DNA from: Anaerolineales bacterium
GTDB taxonomy: Bacteria > Chloroflexota > Anaerolineae > Anaerolineales > UBA4823
Length of the DNA stretch: 9,858 bases
Direction: 5' to 3'
Assembly (NCBI GenBank): GCA_026415275.1
Contig: JAOAHK010000054.1
Span: 1 to 9,858 of the forward strand
Each line of letters begins with the position of its first letter. Positions within the stretch are counted from its first letter, which is position 1. Positions 1 to 7,200 of the stretch are shown here, one piece after another. Under the pieces are notes generated by a model, which was not told the origin of the DNA, made no database searches, and worked only from the letters and a program-made list of their open reading frames with translations. Both the position numbers and the translations under genes were made by a program.

Positions 1-148
1 TATTTAAGGCGTGTTGATAGCCAAAATCCGCTTTGGTTTGCGCCTCTCGCCACTCGCTACTCACCTCCTCCCCTGCCCGTTGGGCGAACTTGCCGATATC
101 ATGCAATAATCCTGCCAGTGCGGCCTTCCAGACCTCTTCTCGGATCAT
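1..148 (-). CDS. cas10: Cas10/Csm1, type III CRISPR-Cas large subunit (N-terminal 49 residues only)
   Basis: Cas10 is the signature subunit of type III effector complexes. Its HD domain cuts single-stranded DNA, and its Palm/GGDD domain makes cyclic oligoadenylates when target RNA is bound. Only codons 1-49 are present because the gene continues past the left edge. The visible part is typical of the N-terminal HD domain: a helix rich in Ala and Leu runs into LAGLLHDIGKFAQRAG, with the metal-binding His16-Asp17 pair. A later YQHAL segment (residues 44-48) is a usual HD-domain position in Csm1. The ATG at 148-146 is fixed by a strong AGGAGG 4 nt upstream. Whether the locus is III-A or another subtype cannot be told, since the Palm domain and the other csm/cmr genes lie outside. 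The gene is co-directional with the CARF-HTH gene upstream, which fits one CRISPR module. The identification is confident; an intact Palm domain is assumed, not seen. Confidence 0.88.
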   Translation of the reverse strand, partial: MIREEVWKAALAGLLHDIGKFAQRAGEEVSSEWREAQTKADFGYQHALN

Positions 149-152
149 CTGT

Positions 153-158
153 CCTCCT
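153..158 (-). promoter_or_regulatory. Ribosome binding site of cas10
   Basis: The minus strand reads AGGAGG followed by ACAG and the ATG at 148. This perfect Shine-Dalgarno core sets the cas10 start, which matters because so little of the gene is in the window. Confidence 0.85.
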
Positions 159-288
159 TTCCGGCGATCGGGCGCTCTCCCAAGCTTCTCTCCCCCTGCC
201 CCCTCTCTTGCTCAGGAGAAGCGCTCCCTTCGCTATACCTGATTCTCCACAACTTTGTTCCGCCGTCTTGCGGATTTTCCCCTAATTT

Positions 289-303
289 TGGGAGACACTC
301 CCA
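289..303. repeat. Perfect inverted repeat TGGGAG-N3-CTCCCA
   Basis: The two 6-bp arms (289-294 and 298-303) are exact reverse complements around ACA. The repeat lies between the CARF-HTH stop and cas10. No T-run follows on the minus strand, so it is a poor intrinsic terminator for the CARF-HTH gene. It could be an operator or a small RNA hairpin in the cas10 leader; the sequence does not decide which. Confidence 0.4.
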
Positions 304-351
304 CGAGATTTTCGGACTTTTAGTCTCGGCCAAACGATTTTTCCCTATCTT

Positions 352-1233
352 TTACCCCCTTTCCTCTCGAAGAGTGTAGTAGATTTTCAGCAGAGCAATC
401 AAATGCACACGACCGACTTCGCCAACCTGATAGTAATCCCTTGCCTTGCGATAAGCCGTGCGCAACTGTTGCTCAATCGTGCGTTTCGATTTGTGTAGAC
501 GTCGGGCGATCTCCTCGTCACTAAGCATCTCCTGCACGAGCAAAGCTACGGCTTGGCGCTCACTGTGCGTCAGTTCCCCCTCAACAAACCTTTTTGCCCG
601 TTGATATTCCTCGTGCAACTTGCTCGAGCGTTGGCGCTCATAGGCTTGGTAGGGATCGTCCACCTTGGCAATATCGAGCAAGATCGGGGAGACCGAAGAC
701 CATAACGCCACCGGGATGCGCAATAAGTGCACCTCATCGCCCGGCTGAGGATGCAAGCGCTTGCTTTCCAAAAACTCTCCACTGGAGTAGAGGTGCCACA
801 GGCAATCTTCTTCGTCAAAGAGCAATTGCGCCACCGCCATGCCGAAGATCGAGGTCACCTTGCGCCCGCCGGCGATGCACAGGTGCACTTTCTCGCGGCT
901 GAGCTTCGCCTGGCGCACCAAGCGATAGAGCAAGGTGAAAGCTGCGCGGCTGGCCGGTTCACTTTCTACATCCTCGTAAGGCTGTCCATTTGGCCCAGTA
1001 ATTGGGTGAAAAGTAAAGCGCAGCGCAGGATAGCTTTCCCCTTGGGCGACTTGTTGCAAGGTCTGAACTGCGTTTTGGATGGGCGGATTCGACGGTGCAA
1101 CCGTATGGACGACCGCTACCGATCGGATAGACTCCCCTTGATTGTAGAGCAAATCAAGCGTTGCTGTCACTACCTGAGGTTCTGTCCCAAGCGTGGCAAT
1201 CAGAGTGATGGTTTTGGGTGTCAACGCCGCCAA
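352..1233 (-). CDS. CARF-domain (NE0113/Csm6 ring-nuclease type) fused to a LuxR-type HTH; putative cyclic-oligoadenylate-responsive regulator
   Basis: The protein has 293 residues. Residues 7-175 look like a CARF domain of the NE0113 (Cas_NE0113/Csm6 ring nuclease) family. The first strand and loop carry ATLGTEPQVVT (13-23), the family's nucleotide-binding turn, and LCIAGGRKVTS (118-128) holds the GGRK motif that lines the cyclic-oligoadenylate pocket in such proteins. Residues 176-218 form a charged helical linker. Residues 221-268 match the LuxR/GerE pattern: LTHSERQAVALL, then SDEEIARRL, then KSKRTIEQQLRTAYRKA. There is no HEPN RNase R-x(4)-H signature where an effector nuclease domain would be expected. 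The inference is a transcription factor that reads the cyclic oligoadenylate made by the neighbouring Cas10; it may also cleave the ligand. The start is TTG at 1233 (a weak GGGG lies 8 nt upstream; an in-frame TAG precedes it); a second TTG three codons in is possible. Gene order (this gene, then cas10) suits a regulator of the cas operon. The CARF call is strong, the HTH call fairly strong, the function inferred. Confidence 0.85.
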   Translation of the reverse strand: MAALTPKTITLIATLGTEPQVVTATLDLLYNQGESIRSVAVVHTVAPSNPPIQNAVQTLQQVAQGESYPALRFTFHPITGPNGQPYEDVESEPASRAAFTLLYRLVRQAKLSREKVHLCIAGGRKVTSIFGMAVAQLLFDEEDCLWHLYSSGEFLESKRLHPQPGDEVHLLRIPVALWSSVSPILLDIAKVDDPYQAYERQRSSKLHEEYQRAKRFVEGELTHSERQAVALLVQEMLSDEEIARRLHKSKRTIEQQLRTAYRKARDYYQVGEVGRVHLIALLKIYYTLREERG

Positions 1234-1266
1234 GCAACTATCCCCGTGTTTTATAATGGATATATT

Positions 1267-1367
1267 CTACTTGATTTTCCTTTCTTTGAGATAGCTATTG
1301 AAATCAATCACCCCGAACCTTTCGTGGCAGATGCTTAATCTCCGTATCAATGAGTGTTTTAATCCAT
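1267..1367 (-). pseudogene. Possible frameshifted relic of a DUF2281-type antitoxin gene
   Basis: From the ATG at 1367 the direct frame stops after two codons (ATG GAT TAA). One base later the frame reads IKTLIDTEIKHLPRKVRG. After a further frame change near 1313-1317 it reads VIDFNSYLKERKIK and ends at TAG (1269-1267). Joined, the pieces resemble the small DUF2281 family, whose members have an acidic start, then LP near residue 14, then a [EV][VL]xDFIxxL[KL] core. A GGAG lies 13 nt upstream of the ATG. No toxin gene follows; the CARF-HTH gene starts 33 nt downstream. The resemblance is from memory of a short, loosely conserved family, and about 34 codons split by two shifts is thin evidence. 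The alternative is plain intergenic DNA. Confidence 0.3.
1297..1308. repeat. 12-bp palindromic site ATTGAAATCAAT upstream of the CARF-HTH gene
   Basis: The arms ATTGA and TCAAT are exact reverse complements around AA. The site lies 63 bp upstream of the TTG start, where an operator for the HTH protein's own promoter could sit. The DNA is AT-rich, so a chance palindrome is quite possible. It also falls inside the putative antitoxin relic. Confidence 0.25.
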
Positions 1368-1398
1368 AAATTGCAAATATCTCCGGTGAAACAATAAA

Positions 1399-1473
1399 TG
1401 GGCGCAGAGGGTCTCGAACCCCCGAACCTCACGGATGTGAACCGTGCGCTCTGACCAACTGAGCTATGCGCCC
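1399..1473 (-). tRNA. tRNA-Val, anticodon CAC
   Basis: On the minus strand the cloverleaf is complete. The 7-bp acceptor stem pairs GGGCGCA with TGCGCCC, and the discriminator base is A (1399). The D stem is GCTC/GAGC. The anticodon stem CACGG/CCGTG closes the loop TTCACAT, giving anticodon CAC, which reads GUG (Val). The T stem GGGGG/CCCTC has one G-T pair, and the T loop is TTCGAGA. CCA is not encoded, because TTT follows the discriminator, so CCA would be added by nucleotidyltransferase. The variable loop (AGGTTC) is 6 nt, one longer than the common 5. The gene lies between the prepilin gene and the CRISPR side with its 3' end facing the CRISPR genes, the usual orientation for a tRNA used as an integration site. 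I see no clear hairpin terminator after it. Confidence 0.96.
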
Positions 1474-1484
1474 AATTATTGGAA

Positions 1485-1513
1485 ATTATACCTTATGCTT
1501 ACAGGCTAGACAA
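1485..1513 (-). promoter_or_regulatory. Promoter of the tRNA-Val gene
   Basis: On the minus strand a perfect -10 TATAAT (1490-1485) and a -35 TTGTCT (1513-1508, four of six consensus bases) are separated by exactly 17 nt. The -10 ends 11 nt before the mature tRNA 5' end, so transcription would begin a few bases upstream and leave a very short 5' leader. This is the best promoter in the window. Confidence 0.8.
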
Positions 1514-1526
1514 GGGATATTTTTGC

Positions 1527-1676
1527 TTAAATCCCCGAAGTAACCTGACTGTACATATTCCCAATCGCAGGCCCAAGCAAAAAGACCACCACAATCACAA
1601 TTACCGCTACCAAGATTATGATCATGCCATATTCTATCAACCCTTGTCCTTTTTCGTTTTGATTTATGGGAGTCAT
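1527..1676 (-). CDS. Flp-type (class IVb) prepilin-like small protein, 49 aa
   Basis: The gene encodes a 49-residue protein that begins MTPINQNEKGQGLIEYGM, followed by a run of Ile, Val and Leu (about 18-35) and a short tail PAIGNMYSQVTSGI. This is the plan of Flp/Tad pilins: a short positive or polar leader, the prepilin peptidase motif G-x4-E-Y (Gly10, then Glu15-Tyr16), and a single hydrophobic helix that both anchors the subunit and packs the fibre. Cleavage would fall after Gly10, giving a 39-residue mature subunit. The ATG has a good GGAGG 8 nt upstream. A longer overlapping frame (1749-1486) has no family features and is judged spurious. No tad assembly genes (prepilin peptidase, CpaF ATPase, TadB/C) are in the window, so this is an isolated subunit gene. 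It could be a true pilin, a pseudopilin, or a small Flp-like membrane protein of other use. Confidence 0.82.
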   Translation of the reverse strand: MTPINQNEKGQGLIEYGMIIILVAVIVIVVVFLLGPAIGNMYSQVTSGI

Positions 1677-1684
1677 AAAATAAT

Positions 1685-1689
1685 CCTCC
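1685..1689 (-). promoter_or_regulatory. Ribosome binding site of the prepilin gene
   Basis: The minus strand reads GGAGG, then 8 nt, then ATG at 1676. It supports the 49-codon frame over the longer frame that starts at 1749. Confidence 0.75.
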
Positions 1690-1731
1690 AATAAAAACTA
1701 AACAAAGAGCAATAAACAAATGAATAATTTC

Positions 1732-1740
1732 AATATACCA
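1732..1740 (-). promoter_or_regulatory. Candidate extended -10 promoter of the prepilin gene
   Basis: The minus strand reads TGGTATATT, an extended -10 (TGn followed by a 5/6 match to TATAAT). No good -35 is found at 16-18 nt, which is tolerated by extended -10 promoters. The start of transcription would fall about 50 nt before the ATG. Confidence 0.4.
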
Positions 1741-1781
1741 CACTTTCAAAAATTATTTTACACAATCTTCTCATTCGAGGT

Positions 1782-1805
1782 TTTACTATGGTAAACTGCT
1801 ATACA
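1782..1805 (+). promoter_or_regulatory. Possible promoter/operator region of mutS2
   Basis: A short inverted repeat, TTTAC-TATG-GTAAA (1782-1795), is followed by TGCTATACA (1797-1805), an extended -10-like sequence with a 4/6 hexamer. No acceptable -35 is present, and a start about 10 nt before the ATG would leave a very short leader. This is a weak call: nothing better is seen in the 145 nt between prepilin and mutS2. Confidence 0.22.
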
Positions 1806-1821
1806 GACAAGGTCAATCAAT

Positions 1822-4200
1822 ATGGATGAAAAAACGCTTAATACGCTTGATTTTACGAAAATCCTCCACAAAATTGAAAGCTATACAGCTTTTCGCCCCT
1901 CTGCTGAGCTAGCTCTTTCTCTGACGCCGCTCACAGATGTGCACGAAATTCTCCACCGACAAATCCTCATTCAAGAGGGAATGCAGTATCTAAACAAATT
2001 CAATCAGACTGGTATTGGTGGCGCACACGATATCCGCTCGACAATCGATCTCGCCAAACGCGAAGGTGTTGCAACCCCGCAGGAACTTCTGGATGTAAAA
2101 GAAACCCTCATCGCCACCCGCTCCCTTCTCAGAGCTTTTGATCGGCTGCAATTCGAGTACCCTAAGCTAAGCGATTTAGTGCTGAGTATGATCTTCCCCT
2201 CTGGCATAATCGATGCGATCTCACTAGCAATCTCTGACCATGGGGAAATCTTAGACAGTGCTTCTCCTGTCCTAGCAGCTATCCGCTCAGAGCTTAAGAC
2301 CGTTCGAGGGCGATTGATAGCAAAGTTGCAGCAAATGATTTCCGACCCAGCTATAGTTCCAATCTTACAAGAGCCAATAATCACTCAACGCGAAGGACGC
2401 TACGTTATTCCCATCCGGACAGACTTCAAGGGGCGAATCCCAGCTATCGTCCATGATCAATCCGCATCTGGGGCCACCTTATTCGTTGAGCCTCTCAATG
2501 TTGTCGAACTCAACAACCAAAACCGTCAACTTCAATTAGAAGAAAGGGATGAAGAACGGCGTATTCTCTTTCGGCTGACCAAAATGATCGCTGATGCTGC
2601 GGCGTCCATTGATAACTGCTTATCCGTATTAGCCCAGTTCGACCTGATCTTATCCTGTGCAAAATATGCACTCGAGATCGATGCCGTCCAACCACAGGTG
2701 ATATCTTTAGACTCAGACACATTAAAAACCAACCAATCTCATTCGATCCTTCAGTTAAACCAAGCCCGCCACCCTTTATTAGACCAGCAAAAGGTCGTTC
2801 CAATCGACATAGAATTAACGCACGAGGCTTTTGCACTGGTGATTACTGGTCCGAACACGGGTGGTAAAACCGTTTCGCTCAAAACAGTGGGCTTACTCAC
2901 TCTAATGGCACAAGCTGGATTACCCATTCCCGTAAAGTCCGCAACGCTCTCCGTATTCGAAAACATTTTTGCAGATATTGGTGATGAACAATCCATCGAA
3001 CAATCCTTATCCACTTTTTCAGGTCACATCAAGAATATCATTCATATCTTGAAACATGCTACCCCTCGCTCTCTTGTATTACTCGATGAACTTGGTGCTG
3101 GAACCGATCCCCAAGAGGGGTCCGCTTTAGCCAGGGCAATCCTTTCCTATTTGATCGAAATGAAAATCCCCTGCTTGGTAACCACTCACCACCCAGAATT
3201 GAAAATCTTTGCCCATGTCACTCCCGGTGCAATCAATGCCAGCGTCGAGTTTGATATCGAGACCTTGCAACCTACTTACCACCTTTCAATCGGTCTGCCG
3301 GGGCGTTCTAATGCTCTCGCAATTGCTCAAAGGCTGGGAATGCCCGAGGAGATCATTCAGAAAGCTCGCCAAGACATGACTCCCAGCGAATTAGAAAGTC
3401 AAGATTTATTGGACGAAATCCAACGGCATAGAGACCTTGCCCGTATAGCTTATCAACAAGCCGAACTTCACCGCAAGGAAGCCGAAAAATTGCGCAAGGA
3501 GCTTTACGAGCGCTTAGAGAACATCGAAAACGAACGGTTAAGAATTTTAGAAACAACCCAACAAGAAGCGGAGCAACTTATATCAGAACTCAAAGAAGAA
3601 TTGCGCCAATTGCGCCGAGACTATAAACGCACCGAGCAATTTACCGAATCCATTCAGGATGCGATAGTCAAGATTGACGATCTCCAAGAACTAGTCAAAG
3701 CGAAGGCACAAGATCAACTACGAAAGAAAAAAGTACAAAAAGAATCTCGCCTACTAAAAGTTGGCGATAAAGTCAAGTTGCGTTCCCTAGGAATCAAAGG
3801 AACACTGATGAGCATAAACGATAACCAGGTTGAAGTTCAAGCAGGTAACCTTCGGGTGCAGTCAGATCTACATGACATTATTTTGGAGGATGAAATGCCT
3901 TCTGCACTTGATCGGGCAGAATTACCCTCTACTCGTCTCCCAACAGCGAAGGAAACACCCGCATGGGAACTTGACCTGCGTGGTCTGCGTGCCGATGAAG
4001 CGATTGAAACCATCGACCGCTACCTCGACTCCGCGTTGTTCGCTGGTTTGCCTTTTGTGCGTCTAATCCACGGAAAGGGCAGTGGTCGTCTTCGCCAAGC
4101 AATCCGAGAACACCTGCGCAAACACCCCCACATTGTTTCCTTTGAATCGGGAGAAGAGCGCGAAGGGGGTGAAGGGGTCACAATCGTTAAGCTTAATTAA
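1822..4200 (+). CDS. mutS2: MutS2: MutS-family ATPase with C-terminal Smr nuclease domain
   Basis: MutS2 is a dimeric ATPase. Different bacteria use it to limit homologous recombination or, as in Bacillus subtilis, to split collided ribosomes; it does not take part in MutL mismatch repair. At 792 residues it has the family's usual length (about 780-790) and no N-terminal mismatch-recognition domain. Residues 1-330 are the core and lever. The ATPase shows Walker A GPNTGGKT (343-350), the signature loop STFSGH (397-402), Walker B LVLLDE (418-423) with the GAGTDP that follows, and TTHH (454-457). A long charged coiled coil spans about 505-640. A KOW-like module lies at 645-690 (VGDKVKLRSLGIKGTLMS). 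The Smr domain has LDLRG (717-721) and HGKGSGRLR (750-758). All motifs are intact. The ATG at 1822 has only a weak AAGGT upstream, but the N-terminus aligns in style with known MutS2. The stop is 12 nt before the protease gene. Confidence 0.97.
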   Translation: MDEKTLNTLDFTKILHKIESYTAFRPSAELALSLTPLTDVHEILHRQILIQEGMQYLNKFNQTGIGGAHDIRSTIDLAKREGVATPQELLDVKETLIATRSLLRAFDRLQFEYPKLSDLVLSMIFPSGIIDAISLAISDHGEILDSASPVLAAIRSELKTVRGRLIAKLQQMISDPAIVPILQEPIITQREGRYVIPIRTDFKGRIPAIVHDQSASGATLFVEPLNVVELNNQNRQLQLEERDEERRILFRLTKMIADAAASIDNCLSVLAQFDLILSCAKYALEIDAVQPQVISLDSDTLKTNQSHSILQLNQARHPLLDQQKVVPIDIELTHEAFALVITGPNTGGKTVSLKTVGLLTLMAQAGLPIPVKSATLSVFENIFADIGDEQSIEQSLSTFSGHIKNIIHILKHATPRSLVLLDELGAGTDPQEGSALARAILSYLIEMKIPCLVTTHHPELKIFAHVTPGAINASVEFDIETLQPTYHLSIGLPGRSNALAIAQRLGMPEEIIQKARQDMTPSELESQDLLDEIQRHRDLARIAYQQAELHRKEAEKLRKELYERLENIENERLRILETTQQEAEQLISELKEELRQLRRDYKRTEQFTESIQDAIVKIDDLQELVKAKAQDQLRKKKVQKESRLLKVGDKVKLRSLGIKGTLMSINDNQVEVQAGNLRVQSDLHDIILEDEMPSALDRAELPSTRLPTAKETPAWELDLRGLRADEAIETIDRYLDSALFAGLPFVRLIHGKGSGRLRQAIREHLRKHPHIVSFESGEEREGGEGVTIVKLN

Positions 4201-4212
4201 GTGAGGTAAACG

Positions 4213-7200
4213 TTGCGTCGTAGTTTTTTATTATTATCATCGTTTCTTTTCTCTGCCTTAGCGGTTAGCTTATTGTTCTTAGCAATAACGTTGCAGCCAT
4301 CATATGCAAAGCCCAAACCCGTAGCCTACTCTTCAGAGGAAGTCGATTGGAAGAAACTACATCCCGACTTGATCCGCCTCCTAGCTAACCCCCAACAAGC
4401 CGAATTCGTTCCCCTAATTATCGAATGGAAACGGGATGACACATCCTTAAGCCTGTTGGCAGAGCAGCCATATGAATCCAAAGAAGCGCAGCGCGCGCAA
4501 ATTGTCTCAGTTCTCAAAGAGGAAACTGCACTTCAGGCAAGGAACCTAATGGCTTCCCTCGATGCTGCGCAACGGCGCGGAAAAGCCAGAGAAATACACG
4601 CCTTTTGGGTCAGTCCGATCATTTCGTTGCAAGCCGATCCTGAGTTTGTCAAAGATCTCTCCACTCGCAACGACGTCTTATTTATTCGCCCCGATGAAAA
4701 AATCGAACTGGAAACTTCACCTGCGGTTGAGATGGAACTTGAAGCTACAGATGAATTTCTCTACAATTTGGACTTGGTTGAAGTAGATAAAATTGAACAA
4801 TTTTTAGGGTTGCGCGGTAATGGAATCGTGGTCGCAAATATTGACAGTGGGGTTGATGGCTTTCATCCCGCTCTGATGAAGCAATACCGGGGTTATAACC
4901 CGCATGGACCGGCGCAACACAATGGCAATTGGTATGTTGTAACTGGAGAGCCCTATCTTTATCCCGGTGATGGCTTAGGACATGGCACCCACACAATGGG
5001 CACAATGGTTGGCGATGATGGATTGGGGAGACGAACGGGAATTGCGCCCGGTGCGAAGTGGATTGCGGTCAAAGCATTTACCAACCAGGGCTATACGTAT
5101 GAGTCATGGATCCATGCTGCATTTGAGTGGATGCTAGCCCCCGCCGGAAACCCAGCGCTTGCGCCAGACATTGTCAATAACTCTTGGGGAACAGACGTGG
5201 GCAGCGATCCACGCTTTCGAGCAGACGTTCAGGCTTTACGTGCAGCCGGCATCCTGCCAGTCTTTTCTGCAGGGAACAATGGACCACAAAAAGAAACGGT
5301 TGGCGCCCCAGCTAGTTATCCAGAGACGCTGGCTGTTGGCGCTGTAGATGAAACAAAACTGCCGACCCATTTTTCCTCGCGGGGTCCGAGCAGTTGGGGC
5401 GAGGTGAAACCGGAGCTTAGTGCCCCTGGCGTGAATGTGCTATCTACCTTCCCAGGTGGTGGCTATGCGAAGCTGGACGGTACTTCAATGGCAGCTCCCC
5501 ATGTTGCCGGTATCGCTGCCCTCCTCCTAGAAGCCAATCCAAACCTTTCCGTTGACCAACTTGAGCAGATTTTACTCCAAACCGCTGAACCACTTTCGAC
5601 AACAATACCCAACAACACCAGTGGATATGGCTTGGTGAATGCCTACGCTGCTGCCCTGCAAATAACTCAACAAGGCATCCTGCGCGGAAGCGTCAAAGAA
5701 ACCCTAACCAACCTCCCGATCCCTTATGCTACACTAACCATAAAAGATCGCCATCCCACCAATCCGACCAGCATTACGCTCAGCGCCAAAGCCGATGGCA
5801 GCTTTGAATGCCATTTACCGCCAGGACTATACGACATCACAGCTACCCGTTTCGATTACCAACCCTTAACGAAAACAACTATCCTAATCCAAAATCTGAA
5901 TACAACATCTGTGGAATTTATCTTAACCCCTCGCCCTTCGGGAGTCGTCCGCGGAAAAGTGTTAGAGGTTTCCACCCAAATTCCGCTTTCCGCAACCCTA
6001 ACGGTTGAAGGAACGCCACTCACAGTCCAATCCAATCCCAACACAGGTGATTTTCAACTCCGCTTACCTGAAGGGTCTTGGCAGGTTACGGTGCGTGCCA
6101 CAAGACATCGAATTCAACGCGTTCCCTACACAATCCAAGCAGAACAACTCTACTCCGAGGACATATTTCTTGATCAAGCTCCACATATTTTACTGATTGA
6201 TAGCGGTCCTTGGTACTACCGCAGTCAAATTGGTTATTATGAACGCGCTCTCGATGCTAATCTCTATCCTTACCACAAACTGTCCATCCGAAGTCCTTAT
6301 GGAATAAACGGTATCCCTGACGACCGCCCATCGACCACCACCCTCCGCTCCTATGATTTGGTCATCTGGTCTGCGCCTGGCGACTCGCCAGGTCTCATTG
6401 ACGTGGGAACTGTGCTATCCGATTATCTGAGCGCTGGTGGCAAACTCTTGCTCAGCGGAGAAGATATAGCCTATCTCGATGCCGGTGGACCAAACTTTTT
6501 CCCACCTCAATACTACCTCCAAAAACAAATGGGAGTTTTATTTAAAGACGAAGGTTTACTTACACCATTATTTGGTAAGGAAAACTCTCCGTTTTCAGGC
6601 TTGACAATCAGTCTAAACACCCCTGATAGCGCTCAGCAGCAATTCCATCCCGATTCAGTCTTGATATCCAACACACTCCGCACAAAAGTTGGACTGTTTT
6701 GGAGTGGGAACGAAAACGGTGGGGTTTATTCTACATATTGCGTTCCCTTTAAGGGAATTTGGTTCGGCTTTGGTCTAGAAGGCGCAGGCCCAGAATCAAT
6801 GCGCAATATCCTTCTCCAACGCGCCATCGATTGGTTCACAGCCCCAAAAGAGCATTATGCCCTGTTTGCGGAATTTCGTCAGAATACAATGGTTGCTCAA
6901 CCAGGCCAAACCGTCACGGGAACTTTCCGAATTGTAAACCGCGGCACGCAAGCTGACATTTATCGCCTCAAAGTCCAAGGTGCCACTTGGCAAACCTCAA
7001 TTCAACTCCCTAATGGGCAATCCTTCGATGAATTATCCACCTTGAGTTTGCCTTCCTGTACCACAGCGATACTCACTGCCACCGTACAAATTCCCCCTTC
7101 GGCACTCCGCCAACAAAATTCATTGTTTACCCTCACAATCACCAGCCAAAACGATCCATCTGTCCAAGAAACCTTAACAATGAGTGCTAAAACCCCAGCT

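Larger units (their letters stand above)
149..351 (-). other. Leader between the CARF-HTH gene and cas10
   Basis: This 203-nt gap has no convincing gene. A TTG-started frame spans 333-145, but its composition is poor and its stop only overlaps the cas10 ATG. The gap contains a perfect 6-bp inverted repeat (289-303, listed separately) and, nearer cas10, a purine-rich tract on the minus strand with two runs of five G (199-203 and 192-196). I see no good -35/-10 pair for cas10, so cas10 may be read through from the CARF-HTH gene or use an activator-dependent promoter. The gap is long for two genes of one operon, leaving room for regulation. Confidence 0.5.

Noticed and set aside
186..221. G-rich minus-strand tract as a G-quadruplex
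   Set aside because: Two runs of five G are close together, but other runs are short or far away, so four-run geometry is weak.
145..333. TTG-started frame of 62 codons between the CARF-HTH gene and cas10
   Set aside because: No recognisable domain and poor composition; its end by cas10 shares the cas10 ribosome binding site and looks accidental.
727..1338. Plus-strand open frame of 203 codons
   Set aside because: It runs antisense to the CARF-HTH gene, whose motifs are clear, and its translation shows no family features.
1..1398. CRISPR repeat-spacer array
   Set aside because: I looked for regularly spaced repeats near the cas genes and found none; any array must lie beyond the left edge.
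1486..1749. Minus-strand open frame of 87 codons
   Set aside because: It overlaps the prepilin gene in another frame and has a Cys/His/Trp-rich translation without motifs; the prepilin frame has the ribosome binding site and processing motif.
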